Shown: positions 1 through 7,074, numbered from the stretch's first letter. The stretch is DNA of 7,402 nt from Chloroflexota bacterium (GCA_019242065.1 JAFAWJ010000365.1:1-7402), one strand, 5' to 3'. Numbers and translations: made by a program. Notes: generated by a model from the letters alone, not told the origin.

Positions 1-1
1 G

Positions 2-325
2 GCCGGCATCGAACCCCAGCAGCATCAGCTCTTGCTGGCCCTCAAAGGGCTGCCGACACTCGACGATCCGCCCAGCGTCGGCAATATCGCCGCCTGGCTG
101 TCGATCCAGCACCACAGCGCGGTGGAGCTGGTGGATCGCGCGGTCGCCCGCGGGCTGGTGCGCCGCGAGCAGGACGCTGCCGATCGCCGCCGCGTTCTCG
201 TCCACCTGACGGACGACGGCGAGGCGTTGCTCGACCGTCTGTCCGTCCTGCATCAGCACGAGCTGCGCTCGACCGCGCCGGCCCTGCTCGCGGCGCTCAC
301 ACACGTCCTGGACAGTCTGTCGTGA
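2..325 (+). CDS. MarR-family transcriptional regulator, C-terminal part (5' end outside window)
   Basis: The reading frame is open from base 2 to the TGA at 323-325 and gives 107 residues; the N-terminal dimerisation helix lies upstream of the window. The visible part reads as a MarR winged helix-turn-helix: a helix ending in LLLALKGLP, then a recognition segment around SIQHHSAVELVDRAVARG, then the wing with the family-typical acidic/basic stretch DAADRRRVLVHLTDDG, and a C-terminal helix leading into the dimer interface. MarR proteins are cytoplasmic dimers that usually repress their own operon or neighbouring transporters and release DNA on binding small aromatic ligands or on oxidation. The next gene, a CLC channel, starts 37 bases downstream on the same strand, so co-transcription is plausible. 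A TTG at base 32 is in frame but too far inside the domain to be the true start. Family is clear; ligand and targets are unknown. Confidence 0.88.
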   Translation, partial: AGIEPQQHQLLLALKGLPTLDDPPSVGNIAAWLSIQHHSAVELVDRAVARGLVRREQDAADRRRVLVHLTDDGEALLDRLSVLHQHELRSTAPALLAALTHVLDSLS

Positions 326-362
326 CCGTGGACACCTGTCGCTCGCTGAGATTGGACCGCGC

Positions 363-2285
363 GTGGGATTGTCTGACGTGAACCTGGGCACGGGTAGTTC
401 AACCGAGACTCGATCAGGTCGTGAAAGGTCAGAGGCGAGTGTTGAGTCGCATCGGCCCGCGGCAGCCAGCGTCGAGGCCCTCGGCGATTTTCTGACTACG
501 CCGCGCCTGGTACCGCTGTGCGGCCTGGCCATCGGCATCGGCATCGTCAGCGCCTTCCTCGCCTGGGCCCTGCTGCGTTTGATCGGACTGTTCACCAATG
601 TGTTCTTCTTCCAGCGCTGGAGCACCGACCTGGTCTCGCCGGCCACCACCCAGCTGGGCTGGTTCGTCATCGTTGTGCCCGTCATCGGCGGCCTGATCAT
701 CGGCTTCATGGCGCGCTACGGCTCCGAGCGGATCCGCGGCCACGGCATTCCCGAAGCGCTCGAGGCGATCCTTATTAATGGCAGTCGCGTGGAGCCCAAA
801 GTCGCGGTGCTCAAGCCGCTGTCCTCGGCGATCTCGATCGGCTCCGGGGGTCCGTTCGGAGCCGAAGGGCCGATCATCATGACCGGTGGCGCGATCGGCT
901 CGCTCTTCGCGCAGTTCCTCCACTTGAGCAGCCAGGAACGCAAGACGCTGCTGGTGGCCGGCGCCGCAGGCGGCATGTCGGCGACGTTCGATGCACCCAT
1001 CGCGGCGGCGCTGCTGGCGGTCGAGCTGCTGCTGTTCGAGTGGCGGCCACGCAGTCTCATTCCGGTCGCCCTGGCCAGCGCCACCGCGGCCGTGGTGCGT
1101 GTCTATCTCCTCGGCAGTGGGCCGCTGTTCCCCGTGCCGCCGCATAATCCCAACCCGGAACTGCTGGCCCTGGTGGCCTGCCTGGGCGTCGGCGCGATCG
1201 CCGGCGGGCTGTCCGCGCTCTTGACGCTCGGGGTATATGCCGCCGAGGACGGCTTTCACCACGTGCCGCTGCACTGGATGTGGTGGCCGGCGATCGGCGG
1301 CCTGGTGATCGGCATCGGGGGCCTGATCTTCCCGCAGGCGCTGGGCGTCGGCTACGACACGCTGGGCCAGCTGTTGCAGGGCAACGTCGCCATCAACGTG
1401 ATCCTTGGCGTCCTGCTGGTGAAGTCGGTGATCTGGGCGGTGGCGCTGGGTTCGGGGACGTCGGGTGGCGTGCTCGCGCCGTTACTGATGATGGGTGCCG
1501 CGCTGGGCGGCCTCGAGGCGGGCATTCTGCCAAACGAGGGCGCCGGCTTCTGGCCGCTGGTCAGCATGGCGGCCATCCTGGGCGGCACGATGCGCTCGCC
1601 GTTCACCGCCATCGTGTTCGCCGTGGAGCTGACGCACGACGTCCAGATGTTGTTGCCGCTACTGATCGCCGTTCCAGCCGCCTACGCCTTCACGGTGCTG
1701 ACCATGCGGCGCTCGATCCTTACCGAGAAGATCAGCCGCCGTGGGCTGCACCTGAGCCGCGAGTACTCGGTCGATCCGCTAGAGACCGTCTTTGTGCGCG
1801 ATGTGATGCGCACCAACGTGGTGGTGCTGCCAATCGACGTGACGGTCGGCGAGCTGAGCCAGTCGCTACGGGACGATCACCGTGGGCGGGGGCAGCGGCT
1901 GTATCCCGTCGTGGAGCACGACGACGTGCTGGCCGGCGTGGTCGCTGCCAGCGAGCTGGAGATGGCGCTAGCCGAAACGGGCTCGGGCGCGGGCGAGCGA
2001 CCGCTGGCCGACCTGGTGCGACGCGATCCGGTGGCTGCGTATCCGGACGAGCCGCTGCGCGCGGTCGTGTATCGCATGGCCAAGACCGGTGTGACGCGGA
2101 TGCCAGTCATTCGGCGCGGTGGCGAGGTGGAGCTGGCGGGCATGATCGGGTTGCGGGATCTCCTCCAGGCACGGGTGCGCAGCCTGGAGGAGGAGCAAAA
2201 GCGCGAGCAAGTGCTGCGCCTGCACCGACTGGTGCCCGCCCGCGCGCGGCGGCTGATCAGACGAGACGTGAGTTCTCGACTATGA
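363..2285 (+). CDS. CLC-family chloride channel/transporter with two C-terminal CBS domains
   Basis: This 640-residue membrane protein belongs to the CLC family, dimeric anion channels or anion/proton exchangers. A hydrophilic N-terminus (about 1-45) precedes the membrane domain (about 48-450). The anion-path motifs can be placed by eye: GHGIP at 126-130 (GSGIP in E. coli ClcA), GAEGP at 166-170 with E168 at the external gating glutamate, DAPIAAALLAVELL at about 210-223, and GGVLAP at 368-373 (GIFAP in ClcA). By this alignment the central serine is His127, the internal proton-gate glutamate is Leu222, and I see no clear match to Tyr445. Two CBS domains follow (about 476-540 and 547-604), usually nucleotide-sensing, and then a basic tail. 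The GTG at 363 is the longest start; TTG 369 and GTG 378 are alternatives, and none has a strong ribosome binding site. Its end overlaps the convergent transpeptidase gene. Family assignment is firm; channel versus exchanger mode is not determined. Confidence 0.93.
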   Translation: MGLSDVNLGTGSSTETRSGRERSEASVESHRPAAASVEALGDFLTTPRLVPLCGLAIGIGIVSAFLAWALLRLIGLFTNVFFFQRWSTDLVSPATTQLGWFVIVVPVIGGLIIGFMARYGSERIRGHGIPEALEAILINGSRVEPKVAVLKPLSSAISIGSGGPFGAEGPIIMTGGAIGSLFAQFLHLSSQERKTLLVAGAAGGMSATFDAPIAAALLAVELLLFEWRPRSLIPVALASATAAVVRVYLLGSGPLFPVPPHNPNPELLALVACLGVGAIAGGLSALLTLGVYAAEDGFHHVPLHWMWWPAIGGLVIGIGGLIFPQALGVGYDTLGQLLQGNVAINVILGVLLVKSVIWAVALGSGTSGGVLAPLLMMGAALGGLEAGILPNEGAGFWPLVSMAAILGGTMRSPFTAIVFAVELTHDVQMLLPLLIAVPAAYAFTVLTMRRSILTEKISRRGLHLSREYSVDPLETVFVRDVMRTNVVVLPIDVTVGELSQSLRDDHRGRGQRLYPVVEHDDVLAGVVAASELEMALAETGSGAGERPLADLVRRDPVAAYPDEPLRAVVYRMAKTGVTRMPVIRRGGEVELAGMIGLRDLLQARVRSLEEEQKREQVLRLHRLVPARARRLIRRDVSSRL

Positions 2286-3854
2286 CCGAATGACCACGGG
2301 CGTACCGATGTCGGCCCAGTTCCACAGGAACTGGCTGTCTTGCAGGTCCAGCCCCAGGCAGCCGTGGGAGCCGGAGTAGCCGAAGTTACTCGACCAGTAG
2401 TTGTAGTGAATACTGGCTCCGTCGTTGGTGAAGTACTGCGTATTCAGCACGTGCTCCAGGTGGTACCCGCCTGGCCCGTGCGGATCGATGCCGAGCGTGC
2501 CGCTGTCCATGGTCTCGTCCTGCACGCGGCGCAGGATGGTGAAGGTCCCGGTCGGCGTCTGATTGGCGATCGTGCCTTTGATGGCCAGGGTGTCCATGAC
2601 GAGGCGGTTGCCGTCGTAGGCGGTCAGCATGGCCGGCTCCTGGAGGTCGGCGTCGAGCCAGCGGCCCGTGTAATTCTTCGTCGGCGGCCGTGGCAGCCGC
2701 ACGGACTTGTCGGCCAGGTAGCCGCCGTCGATGCGATACCAGGTCGAGCCGTCGGCGCCCTGCACGCGATCGTGCACCAGGATCGGGAGGTTGTGCCCCA
2801 GGCTGGAGGTGTAGGCGAACTTATCGTCAACCGGGTAATAGGCCACCGGTGCGCTGCCGACCGTGCGCCCCATCGTTTCGATCGAGGCGACCGACGTGGG
2901 CGGTGGAGCAGTGACCCAGGCGGGCGGCGGATCGGTGGGACCCAGGATGGAGCTGAGGGCGTAGGCGGTGCCGTGGGCACGCGGGTTGTAGACGTACGCC
3001 CAGTCGCCCTGATAGCCGAGGATTTGCAGGTACGAGTACTTCGGCACTTTCGCCAGCGTGTCCGTCGAGGGGTCTGGACCGGCGTGCAGGTCGGTGGCGT
3101 TCATGGCCACGGTCCAGACCGCAGAGGGATCAGTGGACGGTCCGCCCGTCGACTGCGTGTCGGTTGGGGCGGGGGATGGCGTCGTCGCCGCGGCAGGGTT
3201 GGTTGAGTCCGTGGCTGTGGGGGTCGAGGTGTCGGAGGCCGCGGCGGGCGTCGCGCTGGCCCCAGGCGTGGCGGAGCTGGCGGCGGCAGTCGCGCTGGCG
3301 GCGGGGCTTGCGCTCGCGGCGGGCGTCGCGCTCGCACCTGGCGTCGCGTTCGCCGTGGCTGACACCGTCGCCGAGGCGCTCGCGTTCCCGGTGCTCAGCC
3401 AGCGCACCGAGCCCGCCACCACCATGCCAGCGGCACCATCGGTGAGCGTCACGCCCTGGCCCTTGCCCGGCTGAAAGGAGAACGTCCCCAGCGATTGCCA
3501 GCCGCCACCGTTGTTCTGCTGGTTCTCCATGACCGTTTGCGTACCGTCCCCGGACGCCACGAAGTAGCTTGCATTCGTCGCGCGATCTGGACCGCTCACC
3601 CAGTTGGCGAAGACCTGATACTGGCCTGCGCCGAGGCTCGTCGGGAACGGCCAGAACACGGTCGCGCTGCCGCCACCATTGGTCCGGAACAGGTACGTGC
3701 CCGCATCCGAGGTCGAGGCGGTCTGCCACGGGCCACTGACCTGTACTGACAGATCGCTCGTCGACACAACCAGTTCGGCTGCCTGAGCGGGGACTGCCTG
3801 CATCAATGCCAGAGCTGCTACTACCACTCGAACAGCCAACGAGAAGCGCTTCAT
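2280..3854 (-). CDS. Secreted L,D-transpeptidase (YkuD domain) with golvesin-like and SH3-like domains
   Basis: The 524-residue product starts with a Sec signal peptide: MKR, a hydrophobic stretch at 5-19, and a likely cleavage after VPAQA near residue 25. Residues about 27-154 resemble the golvesin/xanthan-lyase C-terminal-type beta domain, with blocks such as GTYLFRTNGGGSATVFWPF, GQYQVFANW and GWQSLGTFSF. A low-complexity Ala/Ser/Thr/Pro linker spans about 155-243. Two SH3-like modules follow (about 245-305 and 323-387). The C-terminal YkuD domain (about 395-524) carries His483 and the catalytic SHGC at 496-499 with Cys499 as nucleophile. YkuD enzymes make 3-3 peptidoglycan cross-links or attach proteins to peptidoglycan outside the membrane. 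The residue two after the cysteine is Gly, where many bacilli and proteobacteria have Arg. A GGAG lies 7 bases before the ATG and supports this start. The gene converges on the CLC gene and diverges from the alkyltransferase gene. The substrate is not known. Confidence 0.92.
   Translation of the reverse strand: MKRFSLAVRVVVAALALMQAVPAQAAELVVSTSDLSVQVSGPWQTASTSDAGTYLFRTNGGGSATVFWPFPTSLGAGQYQVFANWVSGPDRATNASYFVASGDGTQTVMENQQNNGGGWQSLGTFSFQPGKGQGVTLTDGAAGMVVAGSVRWLSTGNASASATVSATANATPGASATPAASASPAASATAAASSATPGASATPAAASDTSTPTATDSTNPAAATTPSPAPTDTQSTGGPSTDPSAVWTVAMNATDLHAGPDPSTDTLAKVPKYSYLQILGYQGDWAYVYNPRAHGTAYALSSILGPTDPPPAWVTAPPPTSVASIETMGRTVGSAPVAYYPVDDKFAYTSSLGHNLPILVHDRVQGADGSTWYRIDGGYLADKSVRLPRPPTKNYTGRWLDADLQEPAMLTAYDGNRLVMDTLAIKGTIANQTPTGTFTILRRVQDETMDSGTLGIDPHGPGGYHLEHVLNTQYFTNDGASIHYNYWSSNFGYSGSHGCLGLDLQDSQFLWNWADIGTPVVIRS
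3135..3392 (-). repeat. Ala/Ser/Thr/Pro-rich low-complexity linker in the L,D-transpeptidase
   Basis: Residues about 155-240 of the transpeptidase are almost only A, S, T, P, G, N and D. The decapeptide TPGASATPAA occurs twice, at residues 171-180 and 196-205 (bases 3315-3344 and 3240-3269), with many shorter ASA and ATP variants between. The DNA is correspondingly repetitive, with GCG/GCC/ACG/AGC codons recurring. Such linkers commonly span the cell wall and can be glycosylated. Length variation by slippage between strains is expected but cannot be seen from one sequence. Confidence 0.8.
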
Positions 3855-3861
3855 GCGGCAG

Positions 3862-3865
3862 CTCC
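3862..3865 (-). promoter_or_regulatory. Ribosome binding site of the L,D-transpeptidase gene
   Basis: On the minus strand GGAG lies 7 bases before the ATG whose complement is at 3852-3854. It is one of the clearest Shine-Dalgarno matches in the window and fixes the start that includes the signal peptide. Confidence 0.7.
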
Positions 3866-3900
3866 GCTTCTTTTTGTCAGGAATGTGATTTCGAACACCT

Positions 3901-3919
3901 TGCCGGGAAACCGCCGGCA
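3901..3919. promoter_or_regulatory. Short inverted repeat in the divergent intergenic region
   Basis: TGCCGG at 3901-3906 is mirrored by CCGGCA at 3914-3919 with a 7-base spacer. It lies 46 bases upstream of the transpeptidase ATG and 91 bases upstream of the alkyltransferase ATG. It could be an operator for a dimeric regulator or a hairpin in the 5' leader of either transcript. I could not identify convincing -35/-10 boxes for either direction, and a 6-base repeat in GC-rich DNA can occur by chance. Confidence 0.3.
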
Positions 3920-4010
3920 GGGTAGCAGAGTCAGCCCGCGGCGGACCATCTCAACAAGGGGTCGCCTGCAACCGGACTGCGCCAGAATGTGTTCAACAGC
4001 GAGAACGCCC

Positions 4011-4550
4011 ATGCTCATCCACTACTGCGTGTTCGACACGCCCATCGGCACCGCTGGCCTCGCCTGGGGCGACCGAGGTATCGTCGGCGTCCAGTTGCCC
4101 GAACCCGACGCTGCCCAGGCGCGCGCGCGCCTGCGCCGCCGCTTTCGGGGCGGCCTGGAATCGCCACCCGCCCCCGAGATAGCGCAGACGATCGAAGCGA
4201 TTCGTGCGCTACTCGGCGGCACCGAGACCGATCTCTCGAGCGTGCACCTGGACATGGACGCGGTCGAACCGTTCGAACGGCGCGTCTATGCGCTCGCGCG
4301 CGCGATTCCAGCTGGCCAGACGGCGACCTACGGACAGCTCGCCACGCGACTGGGCGATCCGCTGCTCGCACGGGACGTCGGTCAGGCCCTCGGCCGCAAC
4401 CCGTTCCCAATCGTCGTTCCATGTCACCGGGTGCTGGCCGCGGGCGGCAAACTTGGCGGCTTCTCGGCGCCCGGCGGCGTCGCGACCAAACAGCGCCTGC
4501 TGGCTATCGAGCAGGCGGACGTGAGCTGGCAATTGTCTCTCGGGGTGTGA
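4011..4550 (+). CDS. ogt: Methylated-DNA--protein-cysteine S-methyltransferase (O6-alkylguanine-DNA alkyltransferase)
   Basis: This protein repairs O6-alkylguanine and O4-alkylthymine by moving the alkyl group irreversibly to its own cysteine, in the cytoplasm. With the ATG at 4011 it is 179 residues, close to single-domain Ogt proteins (E. coli Ogt is 171). Hallmarks are the active-site PCHRV with Cys138, the helix-turn-helix region GQTATYGQLATRLGD (about 102-116) with a Tyr that flips the base, the arginine-finger segment ARDVGQALGRNP (about 120-131), and the C-terminal GGFSAPGG (149-156). The N-terminal half is the usual less conserved ribonuclease-H-like fold. An in-frame ATG at 3987 would add 8 residues. 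A still longer reading from 3885 overlaps the divergent promoter region and adds a sequence without family resemblance, so 4011 is preferred. The stop overlaps the start of the following LysR gene, implying co-translation. The symbol refers to family type, not proven orthology. Confidence 0.93.
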   Translation: MLIHYCVFDTPIGTAGLAWGDRGIVGVQLPEPDAAQARARLRRRFRGGLESPPAPEIAQTIEAIRALLGGTETDLSSVHLDMDAVEPFERRVYALARAIPAGQTATYGQLATRLGDPLLARDVGQALGRNPFPIVVPCHRVLAAGGKLGGFSAPGGVATKQRLLAIEQADVSWQLSLGV

Positions 4551-5500
4551 GCGCCGCCAACGGGTCCCGTCCGCTTCCGGTCCTGTACTACCTTCATACT
4601 TTCCACATGGTGGCGCTCGAACGGAGCTTCACCCGCGCCGCGCGCCGACTGGACCTGTCGCAACCGGCCGTCAGCGCCCACATCCGTGCGCTGGAGCACT
4701 ACTACGCCGTACGGCTGTTCGACGTTCGGCAGCGCCGCACGCACCTGACCGCGTCCGGCGAGGCGCTGTTCGCGTACACCAGTCGCGTCTTTCACCTGCT
4801 GGATGAAGCGCACCAGGTCCTGGAAGCCACGCGCCGCGGACAGCGCGGGCTGCTGCGTTTCGGTGCCAGCACCACACTCGGCAACTACTTGCTGCCCATG
4901 GTCCTGGTTGGCTTCGGCGCGGCCCATCCCGGCGTCACGTTCGACGTCGCGGTCGGCACCTCCGCCGACGTGCTCGCCTGGGTGAAAGCCGACGGCGTGC
5001 AATTTGGCATTGTCGAGGCGCCGGTGCAGGACGCCGACATCCAGGTCGAGCCACTCGGCCAGGACGAGCTGGTGCTCACCGTGGCCGCGACGCATCCGCT
5101 GGCCCGTCGGCAGCGTCTCGCGGCCGCGGACCTGGTGCGCTCTCCGATCCTGCGCCGCGAGGCGAGCTCGGGTACGCAGCAACTGGTGGACACCGCGCTG
5201 GCGCACGCCGGCGCCACGTCGCCGACGCTGCTGGCGCTGGGCAGCACCGAGGCCTTGAAGCAGGCCGTTCTCCAGGGAGTCGGCCTGGCCTGGTTGCCGC
5301 GACTGGCGATTGTGCACGAGCTGACTCGGGGTGAGCTGCGGTGCATCAGCGTCGACGGACTCCAGATCTGTCGCACGCTGTGTCTGATTCGGATGCGAGG
5401 CGCGCAGCTATCGGCCGCCGCCGAGGCGCTGGTCGCCGAAGTTCGCGGGGTGCTGGCGGGCAGCCTGGCCGATCCATCAGCTGCGCTGATAGATAGCTGA
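4547..5500 (+). CDS. LysR-family transcriptional regulator (CysL/CbbR-like)
   Basis: The GTG at 4547 overlaps the alkyltransferase TGA (GTGA), and the product is 317 residues, usual for LysR proteins. Residues about 16-75 form the N-terminal winged helix-turn-helix (SFTRAARRLDLSQPAVSAHI, then RTHLTASGEALF), followed by the linker helix to about 97. The effector-binding domain covers about 101-300. Its blocks ILRREASSGT (201-210) and STEALKQAVLQGVGLAWLPR (233-252) resemble the CysL/CbbR-type subgroup, whose members bind small metabolites. LysR proteins are mostly tetrameric regulators that bind near their own promoter; here the gene is internal to a same-strand run rather than divergent from its target. 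A small inverted repeat (ATCAGC / GCTGAT, 5476-5490) lies at the 3' end of the coding region without a T run. Frame and family are certain; the ligand and targets, possibly the MFS gene 46 bases downstream, are inferred. Confidence 0.92.
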   Translation: MSAANGSRPLPVLYYLHTFHMVALERSFTRAARRLDLSQPAVSAHIRALEHYYAVRLFDVRQRRTHLTASGEALFAYTSRVFHLLDEAHQVLEATRRGQRGLLRFGASTTLGNYLLPMVLVGFGAAHPGVTFDVAVGTSADVLAWVKADGVQFGIVEAPVQDADIQVEPLGQDELVLTVAATHPLARRQRLAAADLVRSPILRREASSGTQQLVDTALAHAGATSPTLLALGSTEALKQAVLQGVGLAWLPRLAIVHELTRGELRCISVDGLQICRTLCLIRMRGAQLSAAAEALVAEVRGVLAGSLADPSAALIDS

Positions 5501-5546
5501 GGAACACCGATCGCGCGACGCCTCGGCGGCCTCTACAGTCAAGGAC

Positions 5547-7061
5547 GTGCGCGGCCTGTCGGCGGTTGTCCAGGAACCGCCGCCGCTCGCGTCGCTGACC
5601 CGACTGCCGTCGTATTCGTGGCTGATCGTCGGCACGGTGTGTGTCGGCGCCTTTCTGGGCCAACTGGATGCCAGCATTGCCGGGCTGGTCTTGCCGACTC
5701 TCGAAGAGACCTTCGCCTCCTCCGTAGCCGGCGTCGAGTGGGTGGCGATCGCCTACCTGGTCACCCTGGCCGCGCTGGTGGTGCCGCTCGGTCGTCTGGC
5801 GGACCTCGCCGGACGCAAATTGCTGTACGTCACCGGATTCCTGGTCTTCATTGGTGGCTCGGCGCTGTGCGGCTTTTCGCCGAACCTGGGCTGGCTGATC
5901 GTCTTCCGTGTGGTGCAGGCGGTCGGCGCAGCGATGCTGCAGGCCAACAGCGTGGCGATCATCACCGCCGCGGTCGCTCGCCGAAAGCTGGGTCGCGCCA
6001 TTGGCATTCAGGGCGCGGCGCAGGCGGTCGGATTGTCGGTCGGGCCGTCGGTGGGCGGCTTTCTGATCGACGCGCTCGGCTGGCGGTGGGTCTTTTTCAT
6101 CGCGGTCCCATTCGGTCTGATCGGCACCGTGCTCGGCTGGCTGGTGCTACCGACGACGGTCAGAAGCGACGAGCAGGCGGACAAAGACCGCGAACACTTT
6201 GACTGGGTAGGTGCGCTGCTGCTCGGGCCGTCGGTGGCGCTGTTCATGCTGGCGCTGACGTTTGCCAACGACTGGGGGTGGACCAGCCCCGCATTTCTGG
6301 GGGTGACGATGCTGGCAGCCGTGTGCCTGGGACTATTTGTGGCGACCGAGTTTCGGGCCAGGTCGCCGCTGGTGGACCTCACCCTGTTCGCCTCACGCAT
6401 GTTCACGATTGGCATCGTGGCCGGACTCCTGTCGTACTCGGTCCTGTTCGGGAGTTTGTTCCTGATTCCTTTTTATCTCGAGCGCATCCTGGGTCGGACG
6501 CCGGCCGAGGCCGGGCTCTTGTTGACTCCGATACCGCTGGCGCTGGGGATCATGGCGCCGCTGTCGGGAGCGCTGACCGACCGCTTTGGCTCGCGGCTGC
6601 CGACGGTGACGGGCATGCTGCTGAGCGCACTCGCGCTGCTCGCGCTGGCGCTTCTGCCAGATTCGGGGTTGCCGTTGATGCTGGTGCTGCTCGGGGTCCT
6701 GGGGGTTGGACTGGGACTGTTCACGCCACCCAACAACAGCGCAATCATGGGCAGCGCGCCGCAGCAGCGCCTGGGCGTGGCCGGCGGGATCCTGAACATG
6801 ACCCGCAGCATCGGTACCAGCCTGGGCGTGGCGCTGACGGGGGCGGTGCTAGCCTTACTGCTGAGCGCATTGACCGGTACGCACGTCGATTCGACGGTTG
6901 ACGTCGATCCGGCGGCGCTGGAGGTGGCCTTCCATCAGACGTTGTTCTGCCTGGGCCTGCTGGCCGTCGCGGCGGGCCTGCTGTCGGCCGTTCGCGGCGC
7001 GCCGACGCTGGAGGCCGTGCCCGCGCACCCCACGGCGATGGCGGAGAGTATTGGCTTGTGA
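5547..7061 (+). CDS. DHA2-type (14-TM) major facilitator superfamily exporter
   Basis: A 504-residue polytopic inner-membrane protein with about 14 hydrophobic segments (near 25-45, 62-82, 92-110, 116-138, 150-172, 178-200, 219-240, 248-266, 287-311, 321-341, 350-370, 375-395, 417-440, 461-482). That is the layout of the EmrB/QacA drug:proton antiporter group. Asp41 lies in TM1 in the motif QLDASIAGLVLPTL. Motif A is LGRLADLAGRK (81-91), and the antiporter motif C lies in SVGPSVGGFL (164-173) before WRWVFFIAVP. A second loop motif, GALTDRFGSRLP, is at 341-352. The family exports lipophilic drugs, dyes or metabolites using the proton gradient; the substrate here is unknown. The start is uncertain: AAGGA (5541-5545) is only 1 base before the GTG at 5547 but 10 bases before an in-frame CTG at 5556, and both precede TM1. 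It lies 46 bases after the LysR gene and probably shares its transcript. Confidence 0.92.
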   Translation: MRGLSAVVQEPPPLASLTRLPSYSWLIVGTVCVGAFLGQLDASIAGLVLPTLEETFASSVAGVEWVAIAYLVTLAALVVPLGRLADLAGRKLLYVTGFLVFIGGSALCGFSPNLGWLIVFRVVQAVGAAMLQANSVAIITAAVARRKLGRAIGIQGAAQAVGLSVGPSVGGFLIDALGWRWVFFIAVPFGLIGTVLGWLVLPTTVRSDEQADKDREHFDWVGALLLGPSVALFMLALTFANDWGWTSPAFLGVTMLAAVCLGLFVATEFRARSPLVDLTLFASRMFTIGIVAGLLSYSVLFGSLFLIPFYLERILGRTPAEAGLLLTPIPLALGIMAPLSGALTDRFGSRLPTVTGMLLSALALLALALLPDSGLPLMLVLLGVLGVGLGLFTPPNNSAIMGSAPQQRLGVAGGILNMTRSIGTSLGVALTGAVLALLLSALTGTHVDSTVDVDPAALEVAFHQTLFCLGLLAVAAGLLSAVRGAPTLEAVPAHPTAMAESIGL

Positions 7062-7074
7062 TTGTTATCTGGAG

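Noticed and set aside
429..1274. Long open frame (281 codons) on the minus strand opposite the CLC gene
   Set aside because: It is fully inside a gene with clear CLC motifs; the product is Gln/Arg/Asp-rich with no fold or family resemblance, as expected for the antisense of GC-rich coding DNA.
2340..3206. 288-codon plus-strand open frame opposite the transpeptidase
   Set aside because: It is antisense to a protein with signal peptide, SH3 and YkuD motifs; the product is Val/Gly/Arg-rich without motifs.
4027..4039. Inverted repeat CGTGT-TCG-ACACG resembling a regulator or SOS-type site
   Set aside because: It is inside the first codons of the alkyltransferase and encodes conserved-looking residues; it does not match a known SOS box well.
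3989..4546. In-frame extension upstream of the LysR start
   Set aside because: It lies entirely in another frame of the alkyltransferase gene and is Arg-rich; the GTG at 4547 gives the normal LysR length with the helix-turn-helix at the expected place.
4424..5317. 297-codon minus-strand open frame opposite the LysR gene
   Set aside because: The plus strand carries an unmistakable LysR protein; the antisense product has no recognisable features.
5476..5490. Hairpin ATCAGC / GCTGAT as a terminator or attenuator at the end of the LysR gene
   Set aside because: The stem is only 6 bp, lies within coding sequence and has no T run; chance is a sufficient explanation.
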